A stretch of DNA of 64,000 nt from Asparagopsis taxiformis (GCA_030407315.1 JALQPE010001833.1:1-64000); one strand, 5' to 3'; positions 10,591-20,990 are shown, counted from the stretch's first letter. Notes: generated from the letters alone by a model not told the origin. Made by a program: numbers and translations.

Positions 10591-13500
10591 ATGGTTCGGC
10601 GCAGACTTCTACGTTCTGGAACACATTACAGGCTGCGAAAAGATCGATTCAGATCTTGGTCAACCCTTGGAAACGCAACTGCAATAGCATGTGTTCCACG
10701 TACGACGGAAAGTCTTCCCAACCGGACTAGCTTCACGGACGGTGTTCTGGATGAAGATGTTGATGCTGTAATCGACAGGATACTCAGCAACCTCGAAGAG
10801 GATGACGAGTCCGATACCGAAAACGGCGAGGAATACTCTTTCCACTTTACATGGCAATCTCTGATCGCTGTTATGTCCGTGACTGGATCAGTGCGTTTCT
10901 CAGTCGATCAGTACACATTTTTTGTTACCTGTGTGAACTGGCTTGTCGAGTACTCCAACTGCGGATTATCTCCGTTCCCATCTTATTCCACTCTGCAAAG
11001 ATACATTCTCCCTCATGTCGTCAGTTCTTCACTCCCCAGGTCAAAACAGGTCCTGCTTCCCCTCGACATCTCCAAGTCCGGTGCATCTGTGCATCAAAGT
11101 ATCCAATCACGGAAATCGAGAAACATAGGCCCTATCACAGGGGGGCCTACGATACCAGTTTCAATCGTCCTGCCCTCATCATGGGCGAGACATGATGTTT
11201 CTTTCAAGCCTTTATGGGAACAGATGAAAACTACCTCCACAGGTGCCGTAAGTAATACACCGGGAGCGACTATTCATGAGACCATAGAGGATATCCCTAT
11301 GATTACTGATAGAGACCATATCCTCGATCCAATCTGTACTGCTCCACGGCCCTCCCATTCCCAGGGTGTGCCTCCAATTCAGGAAGACATTCGTCTATAC
11401 CATGGTATGAATCTCAAATTGACTTTGCGCGCTCCTTCCAAGAACATCATGGACCTACTGAGTTCATTTCGGTTTGAGCACAGCCCTTCGGGCTCTACCG
11501 TATTGTACGCTAAAGGAACGCAGTCTTTCCTTGTCCGGAGGCCACCGCCAGATATCAACTTCTCTACTAATGAAACTGCATGGTTTGCATACGAGTCGGT
11601 GGCGTCGAAACTGAAGAACCTCTGGAGAGCTGGTGATATTTGCACACTTCTGAAAACTACAAAACTGTCTTCTTCAGTTCCAGCGTCTTCTGGCTTTGCA
11701 CACCTCATTGTTCACCGTCATCTCCGCTTACGAAACAGTTATTCCCCTTATCTATTAGCGATTGTTCCAGAAACCTCTGCTGCAGATCTCTCTGCTGCTT
11801 ATCGTTCCTTCTCTGCTACAGTTCTTTCTGTTGAGGCATCTCCACCGCAACATACAATGCGTTCGAACCCCAGATCCACGAACGCCACCAAGTCCTTCGG
11901 CACTCTACATGATGGTACCCCGTACTTCATTTACAGAATCCTGTTGTACTGCGACGGGTTCTCCCAGTACAACGAAAGGAAGGGGTCAGCCGGTGGCGTG
12001 TACATGATTCCTTTGAATCTGCCATGTCATGTTCGATCTTCCAGGCGAGGTGTCAGAACTATTTCTCTTGCACCGCCAGGTGTTTCTACTAATGCAATCC
12101 TCCACGAAATCATCGGAGACATCGTACATCATTCTACACATGGCCTGAGTATGCTCGACGCCGACGGTAATCACATCCGAGTTTTTTTAGATCTTGTCGC
12201 CTTCATTGGAGATTATCCAGAAATCACGAACGTTCTAGATTTATTGGGACACAACTCCGCCTGTCCCTGTCATCTTTGTTCCTTCAAACGAATTCCAAAT
12301 CATATGACTGAGGCAAGTAGATACTGTTCTACCATTGCAGTGCATAGCCTCGACCCTGCGTTCATGCGAACTGCGGACAGGACCTTGGTCATCCGTGACT
12401 CAAATATTTCCTCAGAAGAGTCCAAATCAATTGGAATGAAAGATGCATCCACTGACACAAAGAAAAGCCCCTTGTTTTCCCTTCATTCCGCCCTCAACGA
12501 GGCGTTCAGAACTACTCCACGACCGTTCTTTTCAGACGGCTCAATTCTTCCCTACCCCCATTTTGATCCCTACCGTTCCTGCCTCGTTGCTCCCGATCAT
12601 CTCCTATCCGGAATTGCGAAGAATGTACTTAACATGGCGTTCGTTCTTTTGCCGAGAGAATATCAAGTACTTGCTGATATTCACATCTGCAATGCTCTCC
12701 GAACAAACGGTCTCGTGGCACAACATCGTATCTTCTCTCCTGCAGCATGCAGTATGTATAGTATGAGCATATCAGGATTATTTTCCACACTATCAATTGC
12801 TCCAGAGGTGTTCACTGATCTTTGCTATACAATCCGTGCAAATACAAATTCGAATTCTTCTGATGCTCATCCTACCACAGCTTTATCGTTCGACAGTGCT
12901 GCCATCCACGAGAAAGGAACTGCTGTTTTATCGACCTACCGCCAGCTTGTGGCAAACACTTACTGGTATCCCTCCCTACAAACCGATGGTGTTGGCTGTG
13001 TTCAAATGTACAATGAAAACGCTGGCGAGTATTGGCAACATGCTCTGCTGCGTACCGCGGAAGACTTCTTGACAAAATCGGACATGCTATGCCGCCTTTC
13101 ACCACTCTGTCGTCAGCATTTGGATAAGCCAAACTCCCACAGACTAATAGAGTTATATAGGCACACCATACCTGCTATGGGACATGTACGCCATTTTGGC
13201 GAGCTTGTCTTTGAAAGTGCACATCAGCCATTGAAGAGAATTATATCGAAGTCTAACCATCAGCACCCACACCTACAAGCAGTTTCCCATGCCCTCTTCG
13301 ACGATTGGAAGCATAGAATATCAACAGTTATGAAATATGGTGACGGACATGAACAATTGCCCTTGTCCGGAAGATCTCCACTTTTGCCCGCACTGAATGA
13401 TACTGTAAACGCCTCGCATGAAACCATAGGAGAAGTCGGAAGTGACAGGCGTTCAACAGAGCCCCAAATCAAGCTTGTCACGAACTTACTTTCTCATACT

Positions 13501-13749
13501 CCTACATTAACGCTTCCAACCATCTATTCTACCCATTGGGTTTTGAAAGACAAGTGGGTATCTCATTCCACCGATCAGGAGATTCCTCTAAATGATAGAT
13601 ATTCCATTGAAAAGCTGCTGCTCTCTGCCTTCGCGGAAGAGCCCCGGAGGGAAAACTTTTTTCATATTACAAATCCGCCATCCGCGGGAAGACAACTGGT
13701 AACCTTCCCCCTTATTCAGTATTTCAACAAAGCTCAGTTCACATCCTGA
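10591..13749 (+). CDS. Tnp2/Plavaka-like DDE transposase
   Basis: The open frame begins at an alternative codon at 10573. The ATG at 10591 is the better start because the second copy (63617) keeps the same ATG and frame. That gives about 1,052 codons. An acidic patch (EEDDESDTENGEE) follows the basic N-terminus. The DDE-like core shows LYCDGFSQYN with KGSAGGVYMIPLNLP (~455-480), then VFLDLVAFIGDYPE, LLGHNSACPCHLC (Cys cluster, ~545-565), VAPDHLLSGIAKN (~670) and HFGELVFESAHQPLKR (~875), the order seen in CACTA/Plavaka Tnp2 transposases. No internal stop is present, so this copy could be functional. It should excise and insert the element using the terminal repeats. Confidence 0.75.
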   Translation: MVRRRLLRSGTHYRLRKDRFRSWSTLGNATAIACVPRTTESLPNRTSFTDGVLDEDVDAVIDRILSNLEEDDESDTENGEEYSFHFTWQSLIAVMSVTGSVRFSVDQYTFFVTCVNWLVEYSNCGLSPFPSYSTLQRYILPHVVSSSLPRSKQVLLPLDISKSGASVHQSIQSRKSRNIGPITGGPTIPVSIVLPSSWARHDVSFKPLWEQMKTTSTGAVSNTPGATIHETIEDIPMITDRDHILDPICTAPRPSHSQGVPPIQEDIRLYHGMNLKLTLRAPSKNIMDLLSSFRFEHSPSGSTVLYAKGTQSFLVRRPPPDINFSTNETAWFAYESVASKLKNLWRAGDICTLLKTTKLSSSVPASSGFAHLIVHRHLRLRNSYSPYLLAIVPETSAADLSAAYRSFSATVLSVEASPPQHTMRSNPRSTNATKSFGTLHDGTPYFIYRILLYCDGFSQYNERKGSAGGVYMIPLNLPCHVRSSRRGVRTISLAPPGVSTNAILHEIIGDIVHHSTHGLSMLDADGNHIRVFLDLVAFIGDYPEITNVLDLLGHNSACPCHLCSFKRIPNHMTEASRYCSTIAVHSLDPAFMRTADRTLVIRDSNISSEESKSIGMKDASTDTKKSPLFSLHSALNEAFRTTPRPFFSDGSILPYPHFDPYRSCLVAPDHLLSGIAKNVLNMAFVLLPREYQVLADIHICNALRTNGLVAQHRIFSPAACSMYSMSISGLFSTLSIAPEVFTDLCYTIRANTNSNSSDAHPTTALSFDSAAIHEKGTAVLSTYRQLVANTYWYPSLQTDGVGCVQMYNENAGEYWQHALLRTAEDFLTKSDMLCRLSPLCRQHLDKPNSHRLIELYRHTIPAMGHVRHFGELVFESAHQPLKRIISKSNHQHPHLQAVSHALFDDWKHRISTVMKYGDGHEQLPLSGRSPLLPALNDTVNASHETIGEVGSDRRSTEPQIKLVTNLLSHTPTLTLPTIYSTHWVLKDKWVSHSTDQEIPLNDRYSIEKLLLSAFAEEPRRENFFHITNPPSAGRQLVTFPLIQYFNKAQFTS

Positions 13750-14217
13750 GAAGGGGTACTGCACTCCAATCACTGATTTTCGGGGACGTGTCGGCGCCCT
13801 TGCTGTGCCAGCCGTACGTGGAATCCGACCGACACTTCTTCTTCGACATAAGCAAGGCATACACCTTCCTGGTCTGCGCAATTTTGAGTGTTCACGTAGA
13901 GGGTGGAACTGCTGAGCCGTTCGCAGCTGTGTGGCCCTTACCCCGCATCCTTTCCAAAGGTTCCATGGTTATACATGCTAGGAAATCTGGCTTACAGCTT
14001 TTACGCCTCACTTCTTCCGTGATTCGAGTTGCAACTATACATGCATGTTCCACAGAACACAAATGCTCTGCAAACACTACCCTCCACCAGGTCAGCCACT
14101 CTTCGGCACTCCTGGATGGCGGTTCACATTACGTCGTCGATAGATCCCTGGGTTACCCTCCTAGAACGGCATAAACTGTACTGATCCACAACCCGAAATA
14201 TACAATTCCTTTCGGCA
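13750..14217. other. Transposon 3' region, non-coding
   Basis: Sequence downstream of the transposase stop. From about 14007 it also appears in copy 2 at the window end, directly fused to transposase codons there, which confirms that it belongs to the element. No convincing gene. Confidence 0.6.
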
Positions 14218-14336
14218 GTCACCGGTTTCGAAACCTGTTTCATTGTCACCGGTTTCGAAACCTGTTTCTCCTTCACTGTCACCGGTTTCAAAACCTGTTT
14301 CTGCTTGTGTGTGTTCGTCACTGTTTTCGAAACAAC
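14218..14336. repeat. Right-end subterminal repeats (GTCACCGGTTTCGAAACC)
   Basis: Units begin near 14218, 14245, 14278 and, degenerate, 14317. The reverse complement resembles the GTGAAACCAGTGAC/GAAACCGGTGAC motif on the left side and in the minisatellite at 3.2-4.1 kb. The two transposon sides therefore carry the motif in opposite orientation, as expected for transposase-binding sites. Confidence 0.75.
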
Positions 14337-14411
14337 TGCCATTGTTCTATTACAATAATTTGGTTACATTAGGCAGTCCTTCCACATTTTGCCGCTCTTC
14401 TATTCTCGCGT

Positions 14412-14470
14412 GAAAGCTGCAGCTTTCTGCTGCATGCAGCTTTCTTCCTTTCATGCATTTCATGAAATGC
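14412..14470. other. Cluster of three perfect palindromes
   Basis: GAAAGCTGCAGCTTTC (14412-14427), GCTGCATGCAGC (14429-14440) and GCATTTCATGAAATGC (14455-14470) lie within 59 bp in the transposon 3' region. Function unknown; possibly protein-binding dyads or hairpins. Confidence 0.8.
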
Positions 14471-15842
14471 AAGTGCACTTCAGAAGGACAGCCTCCGACG
14501 TCTGCGGCTTTCCCTCTCCAGTTCAATGCTACATTTCCGCTAAATCACTGCCCTCGGCTGTCAGTGGTTGTGCAACCCATGGTCTCTTCAACACCTGCTG
14601 CCCTCCATCTCATGTTCCACTACTGTGCATACCCATCATTATACCGACAAACACACATGCCTGTCAGAGGTTCTCCAACCGATGACATCCTCCGTCCTGG
14701 GTTTTCACACAATACCTCTTACGGGCCACATCACACCTCCCAAGGCGTATCTCTAGCCGTCATCACAAACTTCTAAATCACTTGGCATTAATGTTCCCAG
14801 ACTGTGCCAGGTCATTGCTTCAACAGGGCGTCAGAGTGGTTATTTCGTCCTTTCTACGATGATTCTATTTTTAATATTCAACCATGATTGTATTGCCAGG
14901 CCAGTCTGCTCAAATACATTGACATATGATTGATTTCCGCCGTTCACAGCTGTGACTTGGCAAGCGATACTATCCGCTGGCAAGTAGTACGTCGCAATTC
15001 ACATTGTGTCTTCCGGGCCAGTGACCAACAAGCTTGCCAAATCACTCAGCCCACGAACCTAGGTTTTTCTCTACTCCTGACACCAGCCGCAAGTTGCCAA
15101 TTATGCTCCTAGACGATCTCCCACTCCTTGCCTCATATAAATACAGAGAGAACTCAATAACATCTCTCCAGGAAAATCTCGCTCATGCAATTTTCTCACA
15201 CTATCGTTCCGAACACCTCATCCCTGTTGCACGCTTCTTCACTATCGTTCCGAACACCTCATACCTTTTCCACGCTTCTTGGAAGGTTCATTTTGCTCAT
15301 CTATTGTCTACTTCACGTATCATCTTCGTCATTGTATGATTTTGCCGACTCACATTTATCCCAACTCCGAATGGCCTTCTTCGACAATGGAGACAGCACT
15401 ACTTTCAAACTATCTCGCACCCTTCAAGTCACCATGTTTCGTTGGTTTGTACTCACCATTTTCAACCGCTCATAATCCTGCCAGTGGTTGTGCAACCGGT
15501 GTTTCCTGAAATCACTCTCCGTTATCATTACCCAGGTTGTGCAACCGGTGTTTTCTGATATCACTCTACACTATCATTGCCCGGGCTTACCACTTCTTTT
15601 TCTTTCCTTGTACATTTCTTCTTTCTTTGCACAGTCTGTACATCAATCACACTCCTCCATCTCAAAATTCAAATACCACGAGCCGGATACTGTTTTGGTG
15701 ATGCATCTATCAATCTTCATTATCGTTAATATAGCTCTGTCCTTTCCTTCCAAATAAATATTGCTTCAGAGCATCTGTTGCCTTCACACCTACACTACTT
15801 TACCATATCTGTCTTCAATACATCCCAAAATCTAGTGTTCCC
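14471..15842. other. Transposon right arm, non-coding
   Basis: Only short frames without features. GGTTGTGCAACC-type motifs occur near 14564, 15485 and 15538, the last two inside a repeat ending in TATCACTCT-like sequence. A TATA-like element (TATAAAT) lies at 15136-15142 without a clear downstream gene. The right terminus of the element is probably near 15.58 kb; 15.6-15.84 kb shows nothing recognisable. Confidence 0.45.
15199..15280. repeat. 41-bp tandem duplication
   Basis: Two adjacent copies, each starting CACTATCGTTCCGAACACC (15199 and 15240) and ending in CACGCTTCTT, differing by a few bases. Confidence 0.85.
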
Positions 15843-16790
15843 GGAGCACATTATGGCATTTCTGGTTTGAAAATTAGGTTTCAATTTACACCGTTATGGT
15901 ATTTCTGGTTCGGTAATTTAGAGCTCCTAGAACGGTGTACAGCATCCATGTCTTTTAGTTATAGTGATCCCAGAACAATTTATGACGTTCCTGTTTTCGA
16001 ATCGCATTGTTCCTAGAACGGTATATACTGTTCATGAATTGAACTTTCACTATTCGCAGAACGCTCTCTACTGTTCCCCGTTTCGATGTTCACTGTTCCT
16101 GGAACATCCCTCATCGTCTCCATGTTCCTACTTTAGTATTCCAAGAACAGGCTGTGATGATCCAGGCCGCCTTTTTTGCTCTTCCCAGGACAGTACATGG
16201 TGTCCTTGTTCGTTGGATTCATTGTTCCCAGGACTTCCAACAGTGTTCCTGGTTTCTATGCATACTGGCTCCGGATCAATCTTCGGTGATCCCAGTCTCC
16301 ATCTATATCACTTCAGGGACTGTCTTTACTGTTTTGTCGCGTTCCATGTCTGTACTCCTAGAACAGTCCTTGTCGTTCCTGCTTCCAAATTCACTGTTCA
16401 GCGAACGCTATGTTCCGTTTTCCTCCTCTCACTACATTGCTCCAAAGAACGGTTTGTATTGTTTGCAGTTCCGATATTATGTCAGTCTACACCGTTCATT
16501 TGGTGTTGTTTGTATAGTTCCTGGAGTATTCGAAGCTGTTCTGGGTACTCCACCACGCTGTTCCCAGAACAATGATTACTGTCCCAGAATGTCAACATAG
16601 TGTTCCCAGAACAGTAAGATTGCTTCCTGGAAGTCTAATACAGTGTTCTCAGGAACGTTCTTCATCGTTCTCATGTTTGAAATACCGTTCTATGAATTGT
16701 CCATACTGTTCTCGGTTTTAAATATACTGTTCTCCGGACAGTACTCTTCTTGTTCCATGAACAGTGTTTGGTGACACAATAAAACACTGT
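15843..16790. repeat. Irregular array of GTTCC..GGAAC dyads
   Basis: About 20 dispersed copies of an imperfect dyad such as TGTTCCTAGAACGGT, GTTCCCAGAACAGT and GTTCCTGGAAC, spaced roughly 30-60 bp. The spacing is irregular, so this is a motif cluster rather than a satellite. Frames crossing it (e.g. 15964-16575) are rich in Phe/Ser/Val from the motif and are not believed to be coding. The same motif recurs at 55.85-56.17 kb. Best guess: subterminal protein-binding region of another DNA transposon. Confidence 0.7.
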
Positions 16791-16852
16791 TTCACTGTTC
16801 TCAGTGCATTTCGTGCCTTCCTAGTGACGAAGACGCGAAGCGAATCGACAGG

Positions 16853-17242
16853 ATGGATCACGATATTCGCACGCTCCAAGAGCGCGCGGTGGCGCATCAA
16901 GGCATCGTTGAAGGCAATCACGCGATGATTAAGGCCCTCCAAACGCGTTGCGAAACTGCAACTTCGGCGCAAGAAACGGCGGAGCGCGCACTCGCGGGCG
17001 TCGAAGCGAATATCGCGAGCGAACGCAGGCAAGGCGCGGTGCGCGTTTCCGCGGTGCGTCGCGGGTATCAGGAGCGCGGACAAGAGACAGTCCGTCAAAT
17101 TCAGGAGACAATCGAACGTACGCATCGGCTCGGAACGTCACTAAACGGAATAACTGGCGCCTTGCAAAGGTCGCCAGAGAGGTCTGCGGAAGCGGTCAGG
17201 TCTGTTGGGGAGACGCAGTCCTTGAGCGGACCTTTTTGCTGA
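16853..17242 (+). CDS. Hypothetical coiled-coil ORF
   Basis: An ATG frame of 129 codons, mostly predicted helix with heptad-like spacing and no Pro or Trp in the central ~90 residues (TLQERAVAHQ..., AQETAERALAGVEANI). Base composition changes sharply here to GC/CpG-rich, like gypsy element A. It may be the N-terminal end of a structural (gag-like) gene of an A-type element that was truncated; nothing continues the frame downstream. Not the same sequence as the element A Gag N-terminus. Confidence 0.35.
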   Translation: MDHDIRTLQERAVAHQGIVEGNHAMIKALQTRCETATSAQETAERALAGVEANIASERRQGAVRVSAVRRGYQERGQETVRQIQETIERTHRLGTSLNGITGALQRSPERSAEAVRSVGETQSLSGPFC

Positions 17243-18326
17243 AGCAATGCGCGTAACGGTAGGGTCCGGCGCGGCGGCGGGCGTAGTGTAAAGCGTTGGC
17301 GCTGGTCGGGGAGGTGCGCGCCCAATGACGCGCTCACGCGCGGCAGGGGCTTCGTCGGATCGTCCAAGTATTCCTCCCTTACGCATTGGCGTACAAGAAG
17401 GGCGCGTAATGCGGGTGCTGAATCCCGAAAGGCGACGCGGTTACCAAGAAGACACGGATTCGAGCCGCGCGCGCGCGCAGTGCGGCTGGTAGCAGTTCGA
17501 GTCGTCGTGTGCGCCACGACGACGGCTCGAACGCATACCCATCGTAGTTGTTGTCCTTGCCCAACGCTAGTACGTTACACCTCTTTCAATTAAAATGTCT
17601 TTCATCTGTTCGCGTCTTGATGTTCCTTCTATTTTCGTCTCTCGTGCGTGTGCAACCACGGTCGCGGCGTCGCTGGCTTGTGGTGGGGGCCTTCTTGCTG
17701 GTGCTGAACATGACGCAAGCCGCAGCGCGGGCCGGATTCTTCGTTTTTGCCTAGTGGGTGCGTCGTAGCTAGCGACCATGCTTGCCCAGGGCCCGCGTTG
17801 TTGGTCGACGACACGCGCATGACGCGACCTGCGTGCGCGTTCGGTGCCGAAGTGCTCCGTGCATCTTCATCAGTTGGCCGGGGGCACGAATGGGCAGGAG
17901 GAATGATAACCTGCGCCTAATGCGGCTGGCGCTGGGTTAACGCGACGCTGCACGTTTCGTCGTTCTCGCATTTCCGTTTGCCTGTCTAGCCGTCATGCGT
18001 ACGCGTTACGTCCTGTCACAGCGTTTCGTCGTTCGCGTTTCATCGTCGTGCGTTCGCTATTCTTTTCGCCAGCGCGCATTTCGTCGTTTACGCTTTCGCG
18101 ATTCGTTTCGCTTTTCGCATCGCGACATTGCGCGTCCGCTTTCGCTCGCCGTACGTGTCGCTCCGTGGTGGGAGAGGGACGGCATGGTACTACTCAGGGA
18201 GCATAACGGCGCCAGTTTCCTGCAAGCAAGAACGTGGGTGGCGGCTTGCGTTTGCGCGCTTCTCATTCGCCGAGCACGCCGGGGATCGCGAGATACGTGC
18301 GGGCAGGAAGCGCACCAATCAGAACG
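17243..18326. other. GC-rich sequence, no gene identified
   Basis: CpG-rich sequence with repeated TTTCGTCGTT/CGTTTCGC-like pyrimidine-purine patterns. Its composition resembles the 21.2-23.3 kb region on the other side of the piggyBac insertion, so both are probably pieces of one retroelement LTR/leader split by the insertion. No ORF has convincing features. Confidence 0.35.
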
Positions 18327-18345
18327 CGCTAGTGTCTATCGGACA
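18327..18345 (+). repeat. piggyBac left terminal inverted repeat
   Basis: Nineteen bases identical to the reverse complement of 21151-21169. Confidence 0.92.
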
Positions 18346-18350
18346 AGTGG

Positions 18351-18382
18351 CCTCATATGAGGTCAAATGACCTCATATGAGG
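18351..18382. promoter_or_regulatory. Left subterminal palindrome pair
   Basis: CCTCATATGAGG, a perfect 12-bp palindrome, at 18351-18362 and 18371-18382 (20 bp start to start). The pair is mirrored at the right end, so it is probably a transposase-binding site. Confidence 0.8.
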
Positions 18383-18556
18383 CCACTTTTTACCACTGTA
18401 GTTTAAATTGAAAAAATAAACGAATAGCTCCAATTTTACCACTAGAAGACTCGCCGGCGAGATTAATGATATGGCAGGGCAGAGTGAATGCTGAAATTTT
18501 AATCCTTCCATCAGCAAACTACGTCAACTCAATCTCGATCCTGAAATCACAAAAAA

Positions 18557-20653
18557 ATGGTGAAACCAGTTGATTGTCGCCAAGTTGTCGGAAACAGGGT
18601 TCTCGCCCCTGCCAGACAACTGACATCTATCTCCAAATGTCGCAGGATGTATGGCGCCGGATGGAAGACAAAGATGATATCCGGAACTGTCATTCGAGTC
18701 ATTAAGGAGAGAGGCAACAAGCGAATGATGACATCTATCGAGGCTGAGTGGGAGCTGGCCGATGGTAACAAGGTGACATCCCTGCGTCTCTGCAGTGTGA
18801 AGGCACCTGCAGGTGATGAAGAAGACCGTGTGACCGAAGGAGGATATCAAGCTCAAGACACCGGGAGTGACGGGAATGAGGCCGAAAAATCAGATGCAGT
18901 CACGCCGCAAGAGCGTGACTTGAGTACGAGTGTTAATACTCAGCCATGTGACACTGGGTCAACCGATGAGCCGGTTGTCATATGCAATGACGTGGAATGG
19001 ATTGTATCTGATGTATCTATGCAAATGAATGGTTGGCGCCCCAATCGGTCGTGGAGGGTGATTGGGCCATTGGATGAGATAATATCTGAGGGGCACGGTC
19101 CATCAGATATGACACCATATGACTATTTCCAGTGGATGTTTCCGATGGGATTTTTAAGTACTATCGTGTCATACTCCAATTACGAGCTGGAAAAGCGGAA
19201 TCTCAAATCGACCTCGCTGGGAGAGATTTTGAAGTATTTTGGAGTCATTGTACTCATGTCACGATTTGAGTTCAGTGGTAGGTGCTCTCTCTGGAGTAGT
19301 CAATCCGGGACTAAATACATCCCCACACCAATGCTCGGGCACATCATGTCACGCAAACGGTTTGAAGAGCTGAGGCAATACGTGACATACTCCAAGGTTC
19401 GTGACGAAACTGACCGGTGGGGTGTCATATCTGAGTTTATCACCGCCATCAATGACCACAGAAGCTCTCAGGTATTCCCTTCAGATTCTATATGTGTGGA
19501 TGAGAGTATGTCAAGGTGGTATGGTCTGGGAGGTGACTGGATCGACATCGGACTCCCACATTACGTCGCGATGGACCGTAAGCCTGAGAATGGATGTGAG
19601 CTGAAAACTGCATCATGTGGCAATAGTGGCATCATTCTCAGGATGGATGTTGTGATGTCAGCTGAGGAGACACGTGGAAAAGCATTCGAGTCCGAAACGA
19701 CGCATGGTGCTGCCGTCACATTAAGGCTCGTCGAACCATGGTTTTATACTCATCGCCTCGTGTGTGCCGATTCATACTTTTCCTCTGTTGAAACGGCAGA
19801 AATACTCAAGCATGGGCTACGTTTCACTGGTGTAGTCAAGAATGCTACAAAGGGATACCCGCTCCAGCATTTGTCCCACTTGGAAGTCACTGGAAAGGGT
19901 GAACACGTGTCTATGGTTGCTAAAGATAGAGATGGTCCGGATCTGATGGCAGTGATGTGGATCGACCGTGACAGAAGGTACTTTATTAGTACAGCCGGTA
20001 CTACTCAGCCTGGGACGCCAATATTCCGAGAGCGTTATCGAAGCAGAAATGGCAGGACATGGAAGGAGGAAATTGACATTCAGATCCCGCAAGTATGTGA
20101 AACATATTATGCGACGTGTTCGCAGGTGGACCGTCACAACCGATGTCGCCAAGATGACCTTATGCTGGAGAAGAAATTTGAGGTCAAAGAATGGTCGGCA
20201 CGTGTCAACACGTCACTTTTGGCCATATGCGTCGTGGATGCCTGGAAGCTGTACTGTGGAGCCATGCATAACAGGGGCAGGATGACACCTCATCAGTTCT
20301 ATACCCAATTGGCTGAAGGACTGATTGACAACTCCATGGATGCAATTGGATTACGTCAGCGACAATCAGATGCACCTGATGTGGAAGAGATGGAGAGCGG
20401 TAGTGGCATTGGAACTCATTTGACGCCGACTACTCGCACTCGCAGGACTTCCAATGGTAGGGATAGCAATGCTATCTATCAAGGTCGTTGCGATATTTGC
20501 AAGGGAACGAAGAAGTCGAAGTTCGTATGCTCCACTTGTAAACGACTATACCGAAAGGATGTCTTTATCTGTCACCATCAGACAGGTCGTGATTGCTTTA
20601 AAAAGCATGTCGAGATGTGTCACGATCTTTCCTACGAAGGTCCTTTTTACTAA
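18557..20653 (+). CDS. piggyBac (DDE_Tnp_1_7) transposase
   Basis: A 698-codon frame starting at ATG 18557. Residues ~1-150 are a basic then acidic N-terminus. The DDE core follows from ~180, including PYDYFQWMFP and LGEILKYFGVIVLMS. Catalytic positions are visible: SICVDESMSRW (~315), RLVCADSYFSS (~397) and SQVDRHN (~515), matching the Asp triad of piggyBac transposases. A C-terminal Cys/His-rich module (CDICKGTKKSKFVC, VCSTCKRLY, ICHHQTGRDCF, HVEMCH; ~640-690) resembles the family's C-terminal zinc domain that binds the element ends. No stop or frameshift. It should catalyse cut-and-paste transposition of 18327-21169. Confidence 0.93.
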   Translation: MVKPVDCRQVVGNRVLAPARQLTSISKCRRMYGAGWKTKMISGTVIRVIKERGNKRMMTSIEAEWELADGNKVTSLRLCSVKAPAGDEEDRVTEGGYQAQDTGSDGNEAEKSDAVTPQERDLSTSVNTQPCDTGSTDEPVVICNDVEWIVSDVSMQMNGWRPNRSWRVIGPLDEIISEGHGPSDMTPYDYFQWMFPMGFLSTIVSYSNYELEKRNLKSTSLGEILKYFGVIVLMSRFEFSGRCSLWSSQSGTKYIPTPMLGHIMSRKRFEELRQYVTYSKVRDETDRWGVISEFITAINDHRSSQVFPSDSICVDESMSRWYGLGGDWIDIGLPHYVAMDRKPENGCELKTASCGNSGIILRMDVVMSAEETRGKAFESETTHGAAVTLRLVEPWFYTHRLVCADSYFSSVETAEILKHGLRFTGVVKNATKGYPLQHLSHLEVTGKGEHVSMVAKDRDGPDLMAVMWIDRDRRYFISTAGTTQPGTPIFRERYRSRNGRTWKEEIDIQIPQVCETYYATCSQVDRHNRCRQDDLMLEKKFEVKEWSARVNTSLLAICVVDAWKLYCGAMHNRGRMTPHQFYTQLAEGLIDNSMDAIGLRQRQSDAPDVEEMESGSGIGTHLTPTTRTRRTSNGRDSNAIYQGRCDICKGTKKSKFVCSTCKRLYRKDVFICHHQTGRDCFKKHVEMCHDLSYEGPFY

Positions 20654-20917
20654 GTATGCTCTCTCTATGGGTGCTTTAAACGCCCTTTAGTCACGCATTG
20701 GTATCCAAAATAGAAAAATGAGATACTCCTTTAGCCCCCTCCGATTCTGACTGGCGTTCTCGACTTGCTCAGTAAACTTCTGCTTATGGCGGAATTCCCC
20801 TTTATGAAATGTCACCTTATACTGTCTCAAGTTCAAGTGGGCGCGTAAGCATCCTAAAGCAGAAGTTGCAACTAAGAATCGGCGAGTTCTCCGAAGAGAA
20901 TTTTCGAGCTGCCCAAG

Positions 20918-20990
20918 CAACTCAGCGAGGAGTCGAACCTCCGCCCTCTGGCTTTCCCGAGAGGTGCCAACCACTCAGCCATATGAGGAC
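20918..20990 (-). other. tRNA-like sequence with A and B boxes
   Basis: On the reverse strand TGGCTGAGTGG matches the internal A box and GGTTCGACTCC matches the B box, spaced as in a class I tRNA. A T-stem of four pairs and a D-stem with wobble pairs can be drawn. The acceptor stem pairs poorly and the anticodon arm (CCTCT/AGAGG) would have a 10-nt loop. This looks like a degenerate tRNA or tRNA-derived insert rather than a working gene. It lies between the transposase stop and the right end of the piggyBac. Confidence 0.4.

Larger units (their letters stand above)
9370..15580 (+). mobile_element. Plavaka/CACTA-like DNA transposon, copy 1
   Basis: The element contains a Tnp2-type DDE transposase (10.59-13.75 kb) bracketed by related subterminal motifs. 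The left side has five 125-bp units each with GGTTGTGCAACC, followed by GTGAAACCAGTGAC near 10085. The right side has GTCACCGGTTTCGAAACC units near 14218-14336 (the inverse of the left motif) and GGTTGTGCAACC near 14564, 15485 and 15538. A second copy at 62.95-64.0 kb starts directly at the same left array, where it abuts a WD40 gene. That places the left terminus at the array and leaves the helicase outside. Exact termini and target duplication were not resolved. Confidence 0.65.

Noticed and set aside
15964..16600. Forward ORFs of ~150-200 codons in the motif array
   Set aside because: Their sequence is a translation of the repeated GTTCC/GAACA motif, in two overlapping frames of equal quality.
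20918..20990. Functional tRNA-Ser gene
   Set aside because: Length is wrong for a class II tRNA, the acceptor stem does not pair and the anticodon loop is 10 nt; kept only as a tRNA-like feature.
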